64,000 bases of DNA from Perca fluviatilis (lineage: Eukaryota > Chordata > Actinopteri > Perciformes > Percidae), in assembly GCF_010015445.1 (NCBI RefSeq), contig NC_053123.1, forward strand, positions 3,435,739 through 3,499,738. The letters are read 5' to 3'. The translations under genes were made by a program, and so were the position numbers. Below the pieces are notes generated by a model. It was not told the DNA's origin, made no database searches, and was given only the letters and a program-made list of their open reading frames with translations. Shown here in pieces: positions 19,728 to 30,554 of this stretch (positions are counted from its first letter, which is position 1; the number at the start of each line of letters is the position of its first letter).

Positions 19728-21729
19728 TACGGTGGCCGGGAAGTGCAATGCAACATTACAAAGAATGAAACACTTTTACAAAGCTCAAGACAAATTTACA
19801 TTTTGGAAAACAAATTTACATTTTAGAAAACAAATTAACATTTTGGAAAACAAAATAACATTTTAGAAAACAAATTTACATTTTGGAAAACAAAATAACA
19901 TTTTAGAAAACAAATTTACATTTCGGAAAACAAAATTACATTTTAGAAAACAAATTTACATTTTAGAAAACAAATTTACATTTTAGAAAACAAATTTACA
20001 TTTTGGAAAATAAAATAACATTTTAGAAAACAAATTTACATTTCGGAAAACAAAATTACATTTTAGAAAACAAATTTACATTTTAGAAAACAAATTTACA
20101 TTTTAGAAAACAAATTTACATTTTGGAAAACAAAATAACATTTTAGAAAACAAATTTACATTTCGGAAAACAAAATTACATTTTAGAAAACAAATTTACA
20201 TTTTAGAAAACAAATTTACATTTTAGAAAACAAATTTACATTTTAGAAAACAAATTTACATTTTAGAAAACAAATTAACAAGATGCAAAACACTTTTACA
20301 AGTCCCGAAACAAATTTACAAATGACAGATTCTTCACGGAAAGGGAATGTACCACATACCGGAAGTGATGAGGTGTTGCGGGTGTTGCTGGTGAGCGCAG
20401 TCAATTTGTGTTGTTGAGTATATGGCGTGAATGAAGTTTATGGTGACTTTACGTGTGGTCGGTGTTTGGAGTTTTTATATGCGCCCCGACCTGACAGAAA
20501 CGTGGAAAAGCGGGCACGCGTCGACAGCGCGCGGATCGAGGCTGCGCGCGAGGGCAGCTGAGTCCGTCTGCAGCTGCAGGACCTGGAGCTCACTGCCCAT
20601 TCCTGGGAGCCAAAACGACACCCGCAGCTGGAGACCCAGGCCGTATTGCTGGGCCCGCTGGAGGGAAGGGAAGCCCCGGAGAATCAGATCCAGGACTGAG
20701 CGGGAGGGACTGTCACAACCTGCTGAAGTTTAAATCACAGGTTTCCTAAAGGGAGTCTGGCGGGACTCGGACTGTGGATGACGAAACATGACTTTAAGTC
20801 TCGTTAAATGAATAACTACATGCAGAAATAAATGAATCATTAGTGGGGGAGTGAGCCTGGACATTTCAGTCTGTTTAAACTTCACTTTGAAGCAGAACCT
20901 CTTAGTTCAGAAGGGTGAAGTTTCCGTTTGTACTCATATCTGTGAACTGATTATAATAAATATTCTTTGTATTAACACCTTAATTAGTCTCTTTGTCTTT
21001 TGTTTTAAAAACTACAACATCGCATGAGATTTTGACGATTTATAGTGATTTTATTTCCGTTAGACCTTTGCCTACATTGACGCTGATGCATTAAAGACGG
21101 CCCATAGACAGTATATAAGGGAGTGCCTCCCCTGTTCCAAGATGGCGCTCTATTGGCGCATTCGATCCATAACTGCCGTAGTCAAGGCGACATGTATACA
21201 ACACCTCATCACTTCCGGTATGTGGTACATTCCCTTTCCGTGAAGAATCTGTCATTTGTAAATTTGTTTCAGGACTGGTAAAAGTGTTTTGCATCTTGTT
21301 AATTTGTTTTCTAAAATGTAAATTTGTTTTCCAAAATGTAAATTTGTTTTCCAAAATGTAAATTTGTTTTCTAAAATGTAAATTTGTTTTACAAAATGTT
21401 ATTTTGTTTTCTAAAATGTAAATTTGTTTTCCAAAATGTAAATTTGTTTTCTAAAATGTAAATTTGTTTTCCAAAATGTAAATTTGTTTTCTAAAATGTA
21501 AATTTGTTTTCCAAAATGTAAATTTGTTTTCCAAAATGTAAATTTGTTTTCTAAAATGTAAATTTGTTTTCCAAAATGTAAATTTGTTTTCCAAAATGTA
21601 AATTTGTTTTCTAAAATGTAAATTTGTTTTCCAAAATGTAAATTTGTTTTCCAAAATGTAAATTTGTCTCAAGCTTTGTAAAAGTGTTTCATTCTTTGTA
21701 ATGTTGCATTGCACTTCCCGGCCACCGTA
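19728..21729. mobile_element. 2.0-kb foldback element with tandem-repeat arms
   Basis: A left arm (19728-20378) and a right arm (21199-21729) are inverted copies. Each begins TACGGTGGCCGGGAAGTGCA, runs through a 20-bp tandem array (ACATTTTAGAAAACAAATTT and variants), and ends ATGTACCACATACCGGAAGT / GATGAGGTGTTG. Arms differ in repeat number (651 and 531 bp). A 6-bp duplication GATGAC lies immediately outside both ends (19722-19727 and 21730-21735). The 820-bp centre has a GC-rich part (20480-20700) with no recognised protein and a CCATAGACAGTATATAAG motif at 21102. No transposase is recognised. Long open frames in the arms (with NKFTFWKTNLHFRKQ) are repeat translations. Confidence 0.9.
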
Positions 21730-21735
21730 GATGAC

Positions 21736-22499
21736 AGACCGTCTCTTCTCATTGGTGGAAACTAGCAGCTTTTGGACCACAGCAGAGTTCCCGCTCTTCT
21801 TGCGGTGACTCTTTGCTCTGAACCGGCCTTTAGACACAACCCAACAGGATGCAGAGCGGCCTCCGATGTTGATGAGCTGCACATGTATTCATGGACAAAC
21901 TCAAAAAGGTTCATTTACCACCAGCTCACACCTTCACTCTTTATCCTTCTCTGCTGTCTTCTGTCTGAGACCCGCCCAGGTTGATCAAATCCAAATACAT
22001 TTTTTTCCCCCAAACAACGGTGTATTTTTTACAGTGCACACAGACCAGCGGCCTCCAGCCCCTCCTCCTAACCGAGACTTCAGTTCTCCTAACCCTGAAA
22101 TTCCACCAACTGCGGAACGGCTGCGGACCGGCTCCGCTGCGTGTCGGCTCCGTGCTCCGCCGTCCGTCCGATTTGTTGCGGCATGGCTGCGGCCATGACT
22201 GACCGCTGTAGTCACGAGGACCAACGAGATCTCGCGAATTCACGTAGAATAGAACCACAAAACCAACACCAGTTAGTTTCCATCCAGAGGAGTAGAGGGG
22301 AAACAGCTCTTTGCTGTGTTTTCAAGGTGTAATGCAGGGAAATATGATCCGCCGTGAGCATGGCACACGTACGCACACACGCACGCACGCCAGTCACCAC
22401 ATCCCTTCTGTTTACTGATAGCTATCGACATTTTCGGCGGATGTCGCTCATATACAGCGCCTTTTTATCGTGCGATTAACTGATTTATTGACTATCAGC
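21736..22499 (-). other. steap3 intron, no recognised gene
   Basis: A mixed stretch with a GC-rich section at about 22040-22210. Overlapping open frames on both strands have no homology that I recognise. A CA/CG-rich simple run (ACGCACACACGCACGCACG) lies near 22368-22390. Confidence 0.4.
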
Positions 22500-22870
22500 T
22501 GTCGCTACTATTTTAGTGATAAGCAACCTGTTTCTTGCAGATTGTCACGTTACTGAGAATCCAGCTGTTAGAAGGTTATATGAAGTCAAAGCTAACTCTG
22601 ACAGCTGTAGGGCAGCTAACATTAACTTTAGCTGTCTCCATGAAGCTCCCAGCTAAGCTCCTATAACTCGCAACGCAGTTAGGAAGCCAGAACGAGCTAA
22701 CTACTGATAACATAAGCATTTTGGCTCGGTGGATGTCGATTTTAAAGTCATGTTAAAATATTTCCCGTCCTCCTTCTGATTTCCAGCCACAGCCTGTCAC
22801 TCCCCCCTGTCTAACATTACTCGGTACGTAGCGTTAATCCTGTGATGTTGTACTAACGTTACTCTGTATA
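22500..22870 (+). repeat. ~350-bp interspersed repeat, copy 2 of 2
   Basis: Direct-orientation copy of 1718-2066, with shared GATTGTCACGTTACTGAGAA-type sequence and CAGCCTGTCACTCCCCCCTG at the end. Differences are scattered substitutions and a few indels. It leads straight into the roughly 40-bp minisatellite. Confidence 0.8.
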
Positions 22871-23445
22871 CGTTAGCCCCATGATGTTGTACTAATGTTA
22901 CTCGGTATGTAACATTAATCCCGTGATGTACTAACGTTACTCGGTATACGTTAGCCCCGTGATGTTGTACTAACGTTACTCGGTATGTAACATTAATCCT
23001 GTGATGTACTAACGTTACTCGGTATGTAACGGTAATCCTGTGATGTTGTACTAACGTTACTCTGTACATAACGTTAGCCCAATGATGTTGTACTAACATT
23101 ACTCGGTATGTAACATAATCCCATGATGTACTAAAGTTACTCGGTATACGTTAGCCCCGTGATGTTGTACTAACGTTACTCGGTACGTAACATTAATCCC
23201 GTGATGTACTAACGTTACTCGGTATGTAACGTTAGCCCTGTGATGTTGTACTAACATTACTCGGTATTTAACGTTAGCCCCATGATGTTGTACTAACGTT
23301 ACTCGGTATGTAACGTTAATCCCGTGATGTACTAACGTTATTCGGTATGTAACGTTAATCCTGTGATGTTGTACTAATGTTACTTGGTACGTAACATTAA
23401 CCCCGTCGTAACGTTAGCTCTGTGATGTTGTACAATGTTTGGTCT
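22805..23445 (+). repeat. ~40-bp minisatellite (TAACGTTACTCGGTA...)
   Basis: About 15-16 units of 36-43 bp: GTACTAACGTTACTCGGTAT plus either GTAACGTTAATCC or ACGTTAGCCC, then YGTGATGTT. Units alternate between two forms. It ends about 10 bp from the donor of the first steap3 coding exon (23453). The frame of about 100 residues seen here on the minus strand is a repeat translation. Confidence 0.95.
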
Positions 23446-23452
23446 TCCTCAC

Positions 23453-23935
23453 CTGCCTGTTCCCATCGTGGGCTCCGGCCTGCAGCGCCCATGCACTCAG
23501 CACATTGAAGCCCTTCACCACCGAGCTCTGTGGGAACAGCTGAGCCAGCCTCTCTGCATTCGACTGCTCCGGTCTGCTTAGGCTGCTGGCGTTGCTAACG
23601 TCCACCAGCACCTTCCCCTGCAGCTGCTGGCTGAGTCCCAGCAGGCTGTGGTAGTGCTCTGGGTAGACGGCAACGAACAGCAGCCGATCTGCCCGCTGCA
23701 CCGCCTCCCCCTGGGAGCACAGCTCCGCTCCGGCAGGAAACGCAGCACTGGCCACACGGCCCGGCGCCCGGCTGCCTACCGCCACCCTGAAGCCATTGGC
23801 CACCAGCCGCGTCGCCAGCGAGCGGGAGAAGTCTCCGGAGCCGATGATGCCAATCACAGGGCCCCCCGGGCCTGGCCGGGACCCGGGCTCTGACACTTCA
23901 GCAGCCAACAGAGGCTCGTGCATGGCACTGTGCAT
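23453..23935 (-). CDS. steap3: steap3 first coding exon (metalloreductase, NADPH domain)
   Basis: STEAP3 is a six-transmembrane ferric/cupric reductase of endosomes and plasma membrane. It passes electrons from NADPH through FAD and one heme b to metal ions, supporting transferrin-cycle iron uptake. This exon (483 nt, 161 residues) starts at ATG 23935; the exon itself begins at 23948 after the acceptor CCCCAG. It carries the Rossmann motif [16 protein letters not shown] (residues 29-44), NADPH-site GSRAPGR, and [11 protein letters not shown] ... [16 protein letters not shown]. It ends DGNRQ|GTGAGG. The frame from 23980 adds 15 residues but crosses the acceptor, so I chose 23935. STEAP3 is favoured over STEAP4 by RSLATRLV and GNRQVPIC and by the c2orf76 neighbour; the C-terminal half has STEAP4-like residues (IxPCTVLV). 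Exons 1-5 total 1,524 nt including the stop and three extra bases in the last exon. Confidence 0.93.
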
Positions 23936-24005
23936 GACGGCCTGCTGCCTGGGGATCAGACATTTTAGAGAAATATTCAATCATACCTCTGCACTGTAGA
24001 AACAG

Positions 24006-24565
24006 TAGGGTTGGGTACCGAAACCCGGTTCCACCATGGAACCGGTTCCTACGCAAACGGTAGTATTCGGACCGGAATAAAGCGCAAATTTTGGCTCCTT
24101 ATTTCGGTTCCAACTGAAATATTTTCCCTCTGTCGCTCCGAGTGAGCTGACACAGTGAGTTTTCTCCTGTGCAGGACATGCCATAAGTCAGGAGAGGTGT
24201 AGTATATTGCCAGAGAAGGCAAATTTGGTCATTTTTCTGCAAAAGAACTGCTAAAGAATGAAGCTGGTTGGCATACCAACTCAACATTTATTTTGTTGTT
24301 ACTTGTTAATAGTGTAACTGTTATTTGTCAAATTATTGTAATTATGTGTTAGGTGACTTAGGTTTACTTATTATATATTTAAGTACTTTAAAACGTTAAT
24401 ATATTGTTAAATTTAAATAATTTTTAATTTAAAAAAAACTCCATGAAAGAGCCTTTCTTTGATGTAAGTTTTTGGTTTTTTAAGAATCGGTTTAGGAATC
24501 TGAATCGTTTTAAAAGTACCGGTTCGGCATCGGAATCGTAAAAATCCAAACGGTACCCAACCCTA
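24006..24565. mobile_element. 560-bp hAT-like MITE, TAGGGTTGGGTACCG family
   Basis: The element has perfect-looking ends TAGGGTTGGGTACCG and CGGTACCCAACCCTA. An 8-bp duplication AGAAACAG flanks both (23998-24005 and 24566-24573). The interior has no coding frame. It is the intact reference for the copies at 10578-14006 and 15956-16330. It lies just 5' of the first steap3 coding exon. Confidence 0.93.
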
Positions 24566-24607
24566 AGAAACAGCAAACTTTACATGATTCATTTAATATA
24601 CCCCTAC

Positions 24608-24650
<43 letters not shown>

Positions 24651-24652
24651 GA
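24608..24652. repeat. (TTA)n microsatellite
   Basis: About 14 ATT/TTA trinucleotide units. Confidence 0.95.
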
Positions 24653-24798
24653 AAACAGCCAAGGTCAGAGACGCTAACGATGATGATGATGGTCAGGGTC
24701 ATCACTTTAAAACCCTCGCCAATAGCAAAGCCACTTCTTTTATAACTCATCATGTGTAGGGACCGTGAACAATATTAAACATAGATGTACTAATTTGA

Positions 24799-25255
24799 TA
24801 GCCTAGAAATCTAGACGCACCCTAGTGGCAGCAAATTTGTTTTGCAGCCAGGGGGCTCTTAGGCACTCTCCGTTGACTTGCGAGCTGGAAAAACCAAATT
24901 TTGGTCAGGCCAATCACATCGTGTATAGAGTCCGTGGGCGGGGCTTATGGCTGCTGCTGCTGGGAACAGCTGCGGTCTTCTGGAAGATTGGAGTGAAGCT
25001 TTTCTTTGAGAAAAGAACGGCACAGAAATCATTCTTAAAAAAGGAAGATGTGTTCAGAGTTTTGCCGACCGGATACGGCAAAAGTTTAAAGTTTAATCTA
25101 TCAACTAGCTCCGCTACCTTCTTCCTTGCTCTGCCTGGCTATAGCGTGCAGAGGGAATTTGAAAGACATCAGTTTATCCCGCCCCTCGGATTGAGCTCCG
25201 TCAATGGTGAGTTCCCAGACCCAACATCTTGATGTGGGTCTGGCTTGTCAGGCTA
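24799..25255 (+). mobile_element. 457-bp element with a helicase-like peptide and 9-bp target duplication
   Basis: Ends TAGCCTAGAAATCTAGACGC and (reverse) TAGCCTGACAAGCCAGACCC are imperfect inverted repeats. A perfect 9-bp duplication CTAATTTGA flanks them (24790-24798 and 25256-25264). The right end carries a hairpin (AGACCCAACATCTTGATGTGGGTCT). The plus frame near 25010-25110 reads FLKKEDVFRVLPTGYGKSLK, which matches helicase motif I (Walker A, LPTGxGKSL) of RecQ-like proteins. Only this fragment remains, so no activity is expected. A second, inverted and interrupted copy lies at 52853-54639. Superfamily unassigned; 9-bp duplications occur in MULEs. Confidence 0.8.
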
Positions 25256-25264
25256 CTAATTTGA

Positions 25265-27134
25265 TGGATTGCAAGCAAGTTAACAAGTTTCCGTGCACAG
25301 CCCCTTGGTAGGTCATTTAAACAGCAATAATATTAATATTAACACATGACACCTCATCAAACTCTTTACAGTAACGTGCATTAACAGCTATGCTAAGCTA
25401 ACTTTGGCTACATCACCACAAAAACACATTTTCAAACTTGGGAACTTTTCAATCCACTAACAATGCAACATTTATGACAGCTACAGTCTGGTGACTTTTG
25501 GAGGCAGCCAAACTTATATTATGGGTGGTTTTTGGTCACACTGATAAAACCATAGACAGGATATAAGGATAAAACGATTAAACCCAGCCAACGGAAAGTC
25601 CAGAACAATTACGGCGTGCGCGTGCACGTATATTAACGTTGCCGTTACAGTAAGTACCAAGGATCCAAGTGTCCAGGTGACACAACGCCGAGTACAATGT
25701 GAAACTTCGATGTGTTCCTTACGTTACATCCATAGACTTTAACAGTACAATCCATCGAAAGTGAACATGACTCAGCCTTTAAGAGAACATGACTCAGCCT
25801 AAAGTGAATATGACTCAGCAGCCTACCGTCTTGTCTGGGGAGAAGTCCAAAGCCAGTGGAAACAGAACAAGTTAAGATGTTAAACTAACCAGAACTGATA
25901 AAAAGCTTCACGGTCAGACCTCTCACCCAGCGACACTCGTGCACAGTAGAAGGCAGAGGCGCGTGCCTGTCAGATGTACGAGATGTCCCGCCCACTGCTG
26001 CCTTCAGGTACTCCTGATGAGCTCCGACAAAAAACATACCAGCCAATAGCTTACGGTAGGCTACGGAGCTGCTCTTTGTACCTCTGTACACGTTGGAGCT
26101 CCTTGTACTTTACAGCAGTCTTCCCATTTAATGCTATTTGATACTTCTTACCCACTACAATTCAGAGTAAAATATTACTGGGCTCCACCTGTTTCACAGC
26201 TTCAGGTTCTTGTCACCTTTTAGACATTTTACAAAATAGATGTTTGGCTTGTGCCTCCTAATAAAAAGCAGTCTAGTTGTAGCTCCTGTCAGGTTTCAGG
26301 TGTCTAGCAGTTGTTAGCACTTCCTCTCCACTAAATTCTCAGATATTTTTTTATTGAAATGAAAAGGTTAAATTATCCAATATTTCACAGAAAAGCAGGG
26401 TTCATAAAAGGTTGGAGAAAAGTGTGAAAATACATTTATATTGGATTTATCCCACAAAGGCAAACTCATGACAACATCAGAAGATAACGGCACATACTAA
26501 ACCCATAGACAGTATATAAGAATGGACCAACAGATCCCGTGTCTCTGGACGGAGACCAGTGAAGGATATTAGAAGCACTTTTCCGGTGATCGCTAGCTTT
26601 ACTACGCAGCCTCCAACTGAGAGAGACAACGTAGATGTGACGTGAGCAACCTGTCTGAAAGTGTGAAGTCTTCTGGTAGCTGTGCCAAGAGAAATCTCAA
26701 TCATTCCCAATCTTACAGAGACGGAGAGTGTAGGTATATGTAAGGAGATAACATAGGCACAGGCTAATTATGGCTAACTAAAATTTTAGTTAACATTAGT
26801 AATTAAACCTAAACAGCTTATGTAAGTCGAAACTGCCTGCAAGCTTCTCCTGTACTATACGGTAATTCCTCTACTGTGTGACACAATCGTTAGCCTATTT
26901 TTACAAAAACGTCTGCTACGGAGCCATAGCGTGAGGTACAAGGTAATGGAGCCTTTTATACATTGTCGTGTTTCTTTAGAACTAAACAATGGACAAATAG
27001 AGCCTTTAAACGCTTCAGATGTAAAGTTATTCGCTGTCAAAGTGGCGCCAAAATGAATGCTAGTCAGTGGAATGCTAACGGGAGGTGATCGCTTTGTAGC
27101 ATCAAAATGGCGCCATAGGAGGTTCGAGTTCTGA
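25265..27134. other. Intergenic sequence upstream of steap3, repeat-like
   Basis: No gene recognised. CCATAGACAGTATATAAG-type motifs occur at about 25552 and 26503, and also at 21102 inside the foldback. The block 26503-27130 (from CCATAGACAGTATATAAG to AAAATGGCGCCATAGGAGG) looks like a fish interspersed repeat. A non-coding steap3 5' exon may lie here but I cannot place it. Confidence 0.4.
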
Positions 27135-27530
27135 AGCGAAGCCTTCTTGATTAGCCTGGACTCTGAGAAGGCGTTTGATTCGGTCAGCTGGCTTTTTCTA
27201 TATACTGTACCATACAAAAAAAACGTCAAGTCGGATTAAAATACATCGGCACATCACAGACAATATTATATAAGAGCGTGGCTGGAGACAGGGATGTCCA
27301 ATCTCACTGTTACACTTCGAGCTATATATACACTGTATAACGGCCTTCAGACAAAAATATTCCATTCTACAGACTTTACACTAAAGACAGGTGGGAAAAA
27401 ACGGGTAATCTTACTATATCACACAAGGCCTGGCTTGATGTATGTCAATTTAAGTGGAAATGTACATATTGCGGGAGTTTGGTTGGCAATGTCTTATTCT
27501 ATTTTTTAAGATTAAGAAGATTTTTCTTTC
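27135..27530 (+). mobile_element. L1-like LINE reverse-transcriptase fragment
   Basis: The plus strand encodes LISLDSEKAFDSVSW near 27145-27190, followed at about 27275-27310 by a block like RGWRQGCPISL. Both are L1-clade landmarks. Frames are broken and both ends are missing. Confidence 0.65.
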
Positions 27531-27562
27531 TGTAGATTTAAAACCTATTGAAACATGGAAAC

Positions 27563-27588
27563 TCCTAACCCTAACCCTAACCCTACCC
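27563..27588 (+). repeat. Short interstitial telomere-like repeat (CCCTAA)3
   Basis: CTAACCCTAACCCTAACCCT, about 3.5 units of the vertebrate telomere hexamer. It directly follows the L1-like fragment. Confidence 0.85.
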
Positions 27589-27639
27589 TTCAAATATGAT
27601 GAAAAACAGTTATGAACAGGACCGGCTAAGCCAACAGAG

Positions 27640-28300
27640 ACATGAAGCCTTTTAATTCAAATGTTGTGGTCAACAGTGTCAAAAGCAGCAGTGAGATCAA
27701 GCAGTAATAAAACTGAAATTTTTTTGTGAGTCAGTGTTTATCTTGAGGTCATTAATTACTTTTATGAGAGCTGTTTCTGTGCTGTGATTGGTTCTGAATC
27801 CCAATTGGTCTGTATCATATATTGTGTTATGAAAGATATGCATCCAGTAATTTATATACAATTTTTTTCAAGTATTTTACTTATAAAAGAGAGAATGGAA
27901 ATTGGTCTGTAAGTTATTAAGTGTACCTGGATCCAGAGTGTTTTTCTTTAACAGAGATCAGACAGCAGCACGTTTAAGAGAAGGAGGGGAAAATGCCAGT
28001 CTGCAGAGAGCAATTCATAATATTTGTTATGGTATTTATAAAGCAATGAAAGACCTATTTCAACACTTTGGTAGGGATGGAATCAAGAGAACAAGTGTTA
28101 GACTTTAGGCGCTGATTCACTTCCTCCAGACCTTTGGAGTTGGCAGATAAGAAAGTTGACATTGAGCTTGCGTCAGTAAATTCTGGTCAGGGTGGAGCGG
28201 GGCTAGATTTATTGCTGCAACAGATTGTTATATTATCTCTAATATGATACACTTTTTCTTGGAAAAAGACAGCAAATTCAACACACTTAGTTGATGAGAG
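27640..28300 (-). mobile_element. L2-like LINE fragment
   Basis: On the minus strand the sequence reads QLGFRTNHSTETALIKVIND (about 27770-27815) and then LLDLTAAFDTVDHNI (about 27660-27705). These are the NHSTETAL and DxxxAFDTVDH blocks of L2-clade reverse transcriptases. Frames are broken by small indels. Upstream on that strand (about 27900-28000) are remnants of the preceding motif block. Confidence 0.75.
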
Positions 28301-28943
28301 GAGCACGTGAGGAGTAGATAATTTATGCTTTGATTTGGTAGTTAGCTAAAAGCTGGGCCCATGTCTGCTCCCTTGAATACAGGTATAGGCTGCCAACAAT
28401 GCATATACTGTAGGCCTACTGTTCTGTACTGTAAGTGTACACTTTTTGTAGATTAGAGTTATGTGTACAGTTTCTACAGACTTTGTTATAAAAGATGCTT
28501 ATATTCCATGTGAATGTTGTGTTTATTTCGCCTGCAGTCGTGGCTTTGTGTTAATGAAAAGTACAGCTTTAAATGTGAATGAGCATTGTAGGCTAGCATG
28601 TAGCCTACCATTGGGAGTTCATGTGTAACAGCAATATTTTCGACAGCAGCTGAAGGCGTCACAAGTGACAGCGGAAGATAAGGTCTGCACCGTGTGGATG
28701 TGTTGCTGCACCCTGTGTTGAGTCTGCTGATAACACGAGGCTTTCATTAGAGCAAAACTGTGACAACACAGAGCTTAAACACGCAGTAAACACAAAGAAA
28801 AAGGAGTTACATCCAGAATGGGATAATATTACAGTAAAAACAGTTAAGTCAGGGATATAACAGCACATGCTGAAAACTTTCACCACTGGGTGTCGCTGTT
28901 CTACTGCAGCACACAGAGCTGAAGTATGAGTTATAGTTATAGA

Positions 28944-29640
28944 CGGGCCCGGCAGGGTTCGGACAGATATTTAGAAATTATGGTCGGGTTTGGGTCGGGC
29001 TCGGTCACATCAGCGTGATAAGGCATTTGTTGTAAAATGGTGCTGCGGCTCCTTTAAGAGAGCTCAGCGCGTGTGGAAAGTGATCAGAAGAGAGAGAGAG
29101 GAAGCAGACGTGTTGTATGGTTGTAGATGCGACCAGAGCAGAGTTGGTGGAATAAGTTAAAGTTTTGTACACAGTGTGTGTGGTGTCCGAAATAAACCCC
29201 AGACTGAAAGCCAAGTTCATTCATCACCAGAAACAGGATTTTAACCCCGACGTTATTCATGTTATAACGTCGGCCCTGGAGGTAACCAGTCTCCCTGGTT
29301 TTCTGATCACGGTCGGAAACAAAGCAAGCAGTAAAGGTTAACACACCGAACATTTTAACAACTTATTAACATGCGCTTGTTGCCCCGTGCGCGCTGATGA
29401 GCTCATCTGTTGACATTTCCGAATGCCTTCCTACAGTTCCTTAATAAAAGCGGGCTTTCCACACAAAAACGTAGCCTACATGTGTCATTAGTATGAGAAA
29501 AAAAATTATATTTTAACTGTTTCGGGCTCGGACAGAAATATGTTAATGCCTGTCGGGCTCGGGCCGGGTTCGGTCACGGCTCTGTCGGACGCGGGCTGGG
29601 CTCGGACAGAAAAATTCGGCCTGATCCGGACTCTAGTGTG
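28944..29640. mobile_element. Possible hAT-like non-autonomous element (GGGCTCGG-rich ends)
   Basis: Both ends carry GGGTTCGGACAGATAT / GGGCTCGGACAGAAAAAT-type sequence (about 28946-29015 and 29520-29625), enclosing about 500 bp of AT-richer sequence. I recall similar GGGCTCGGGC repeats in fish genomes. Terminal repeats and a target duplication could not be fixed. Confidence 0.4.
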
Positions 29641-29646
29641 CAGCAG

Positions 29647-29829
29647 TAGCGATATTACGAATTCCACTATGGCCACGCCAAGACCTGCCCTTCAATAGCA
29701 TTTATTGGCCAGGCGTCCATGAGAACGCAAGATAACGTAACCCCATTTGTTCAGGTCCTATCCCCTGACCAATCGGCTTCGTAGGGCGGGTCTTGGCATG
29801 GCCATAGTGGGATTCATAATTTTGCGCAG
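29647..29829. mobile_element. ~180-bp palindromic MITE
   Basis: The left half contains GAATTCCACTATGGCCACGC and CAAGACCTGCCCT. The right half contains the inverse, AGGGCGGGTCTTGGCATGGC and CATAGTGGGATTC. No coding capacity and no clear target duplication. Confidence 0.75.
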
Positions 29830-30282
29830 CGTTAGCCCACGGCTGGAGTACGGCAAGCCACAAGCCGCGGTGATTTCTAAAAATATCCCCCAGAGCTCCG
29901 TTTAGCGTGCGCACGTGACATGGCAAGCAGCAGTAACAGCTGCATCTGTACAGTTCATAGACTGAATAAGGTATAGGTTTGTAGAAGAGGTACAGAGAGA
30001 GAGAATCTAGCAGGACATCTGATCTGTGCGCTCCGCTTCCCGTCACCGAGGGCACGTGCTGGCTAGTGTTGACGAACTGACCGAAGAGCCGGTTAATTAA
30101 ACCGAATCATGTCACAGAACCGAGAGAATCAAGTGCCATACGTCAATGAACCGACTCACTCGGTATTCTTCTGCTACTGTGTGTGTAGTTATCTAGATCA
30201 TTAGCGCCTCCACTGGAGTGGTGGTAGAATCAATCAGGAAATGGGCTACTGAACGAGACCAAATGTAACCGTGCATCGATGG

Positions 30283-30452
30283 ATATCACATACAAATACA
30301 CGTCATGTTATCTTGGTAGTTATGTTAAGTTAAATGTTTGTTACATGGTAGGTAGGCTGTCACCAGGAGACAGCGCACCAGGCTACTGAACGAGACCGTA
30401 ACCGTGCCTAATGATGAGTCTATATAATCCAACGGGTGTCTGGGTTCTTGGC
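30283..30452 (+). repeat. Local direct repeat, unit A
   Basis: Contains CACATACAAATACACGTCAT, TTGGTAGTTATGTTAAGTTA, then CACCAGGCTACTGAACGAGA and GGTGTCTGGGTTC. It repeats as unit B (30555-30599 continued at 31202-31400), where a transposon has entered the TTAA. Unit A therefore shows the uninterrupted sequence. Confidence 0.75.
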
Positions 30453-30554
30453 AATTTTGAGTTATCAACCGATAGCAGAAGCCTTTATATCTCCTGCATT
30501 TTAGAATTGTGTTCATGGAAATTCATAGGCTACATTACCAAGGGGAAAGTATTA

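Noticed and set aside
21451..21882. 143-residue minus-strand frame rich in Phe/Lys/Asn
   Set aside because: It is the translation of the 20-bp tandem array in the foldback arm.
22797..23099. 100-residue minus-strand frame of Tyr-Arg-Val-Thr-Leu repeats
   Set aside because: It is the translation of the 40-bp minisatellite.
6874..23935. Calling the reductase gene steap4
   Set aside because: The C-terminal half has STEAP4-like residues. The N-terminal half ([16 protein letters not shown]) and the c2orf76 neighbour fit STEAP3 better. A tree would decide.
24825..25232. Host helicase gene exon
   Set aside because: Only motif I is present. The frame lies inside a mobile element with inverted ends and a target duplication, and a second copy exists.
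27563..27588. Chromosome-end or telomere fusion signal
   Set aside because: Only about 3.5 hexamers, directly behind a LINE fragment. Too short to mean more.
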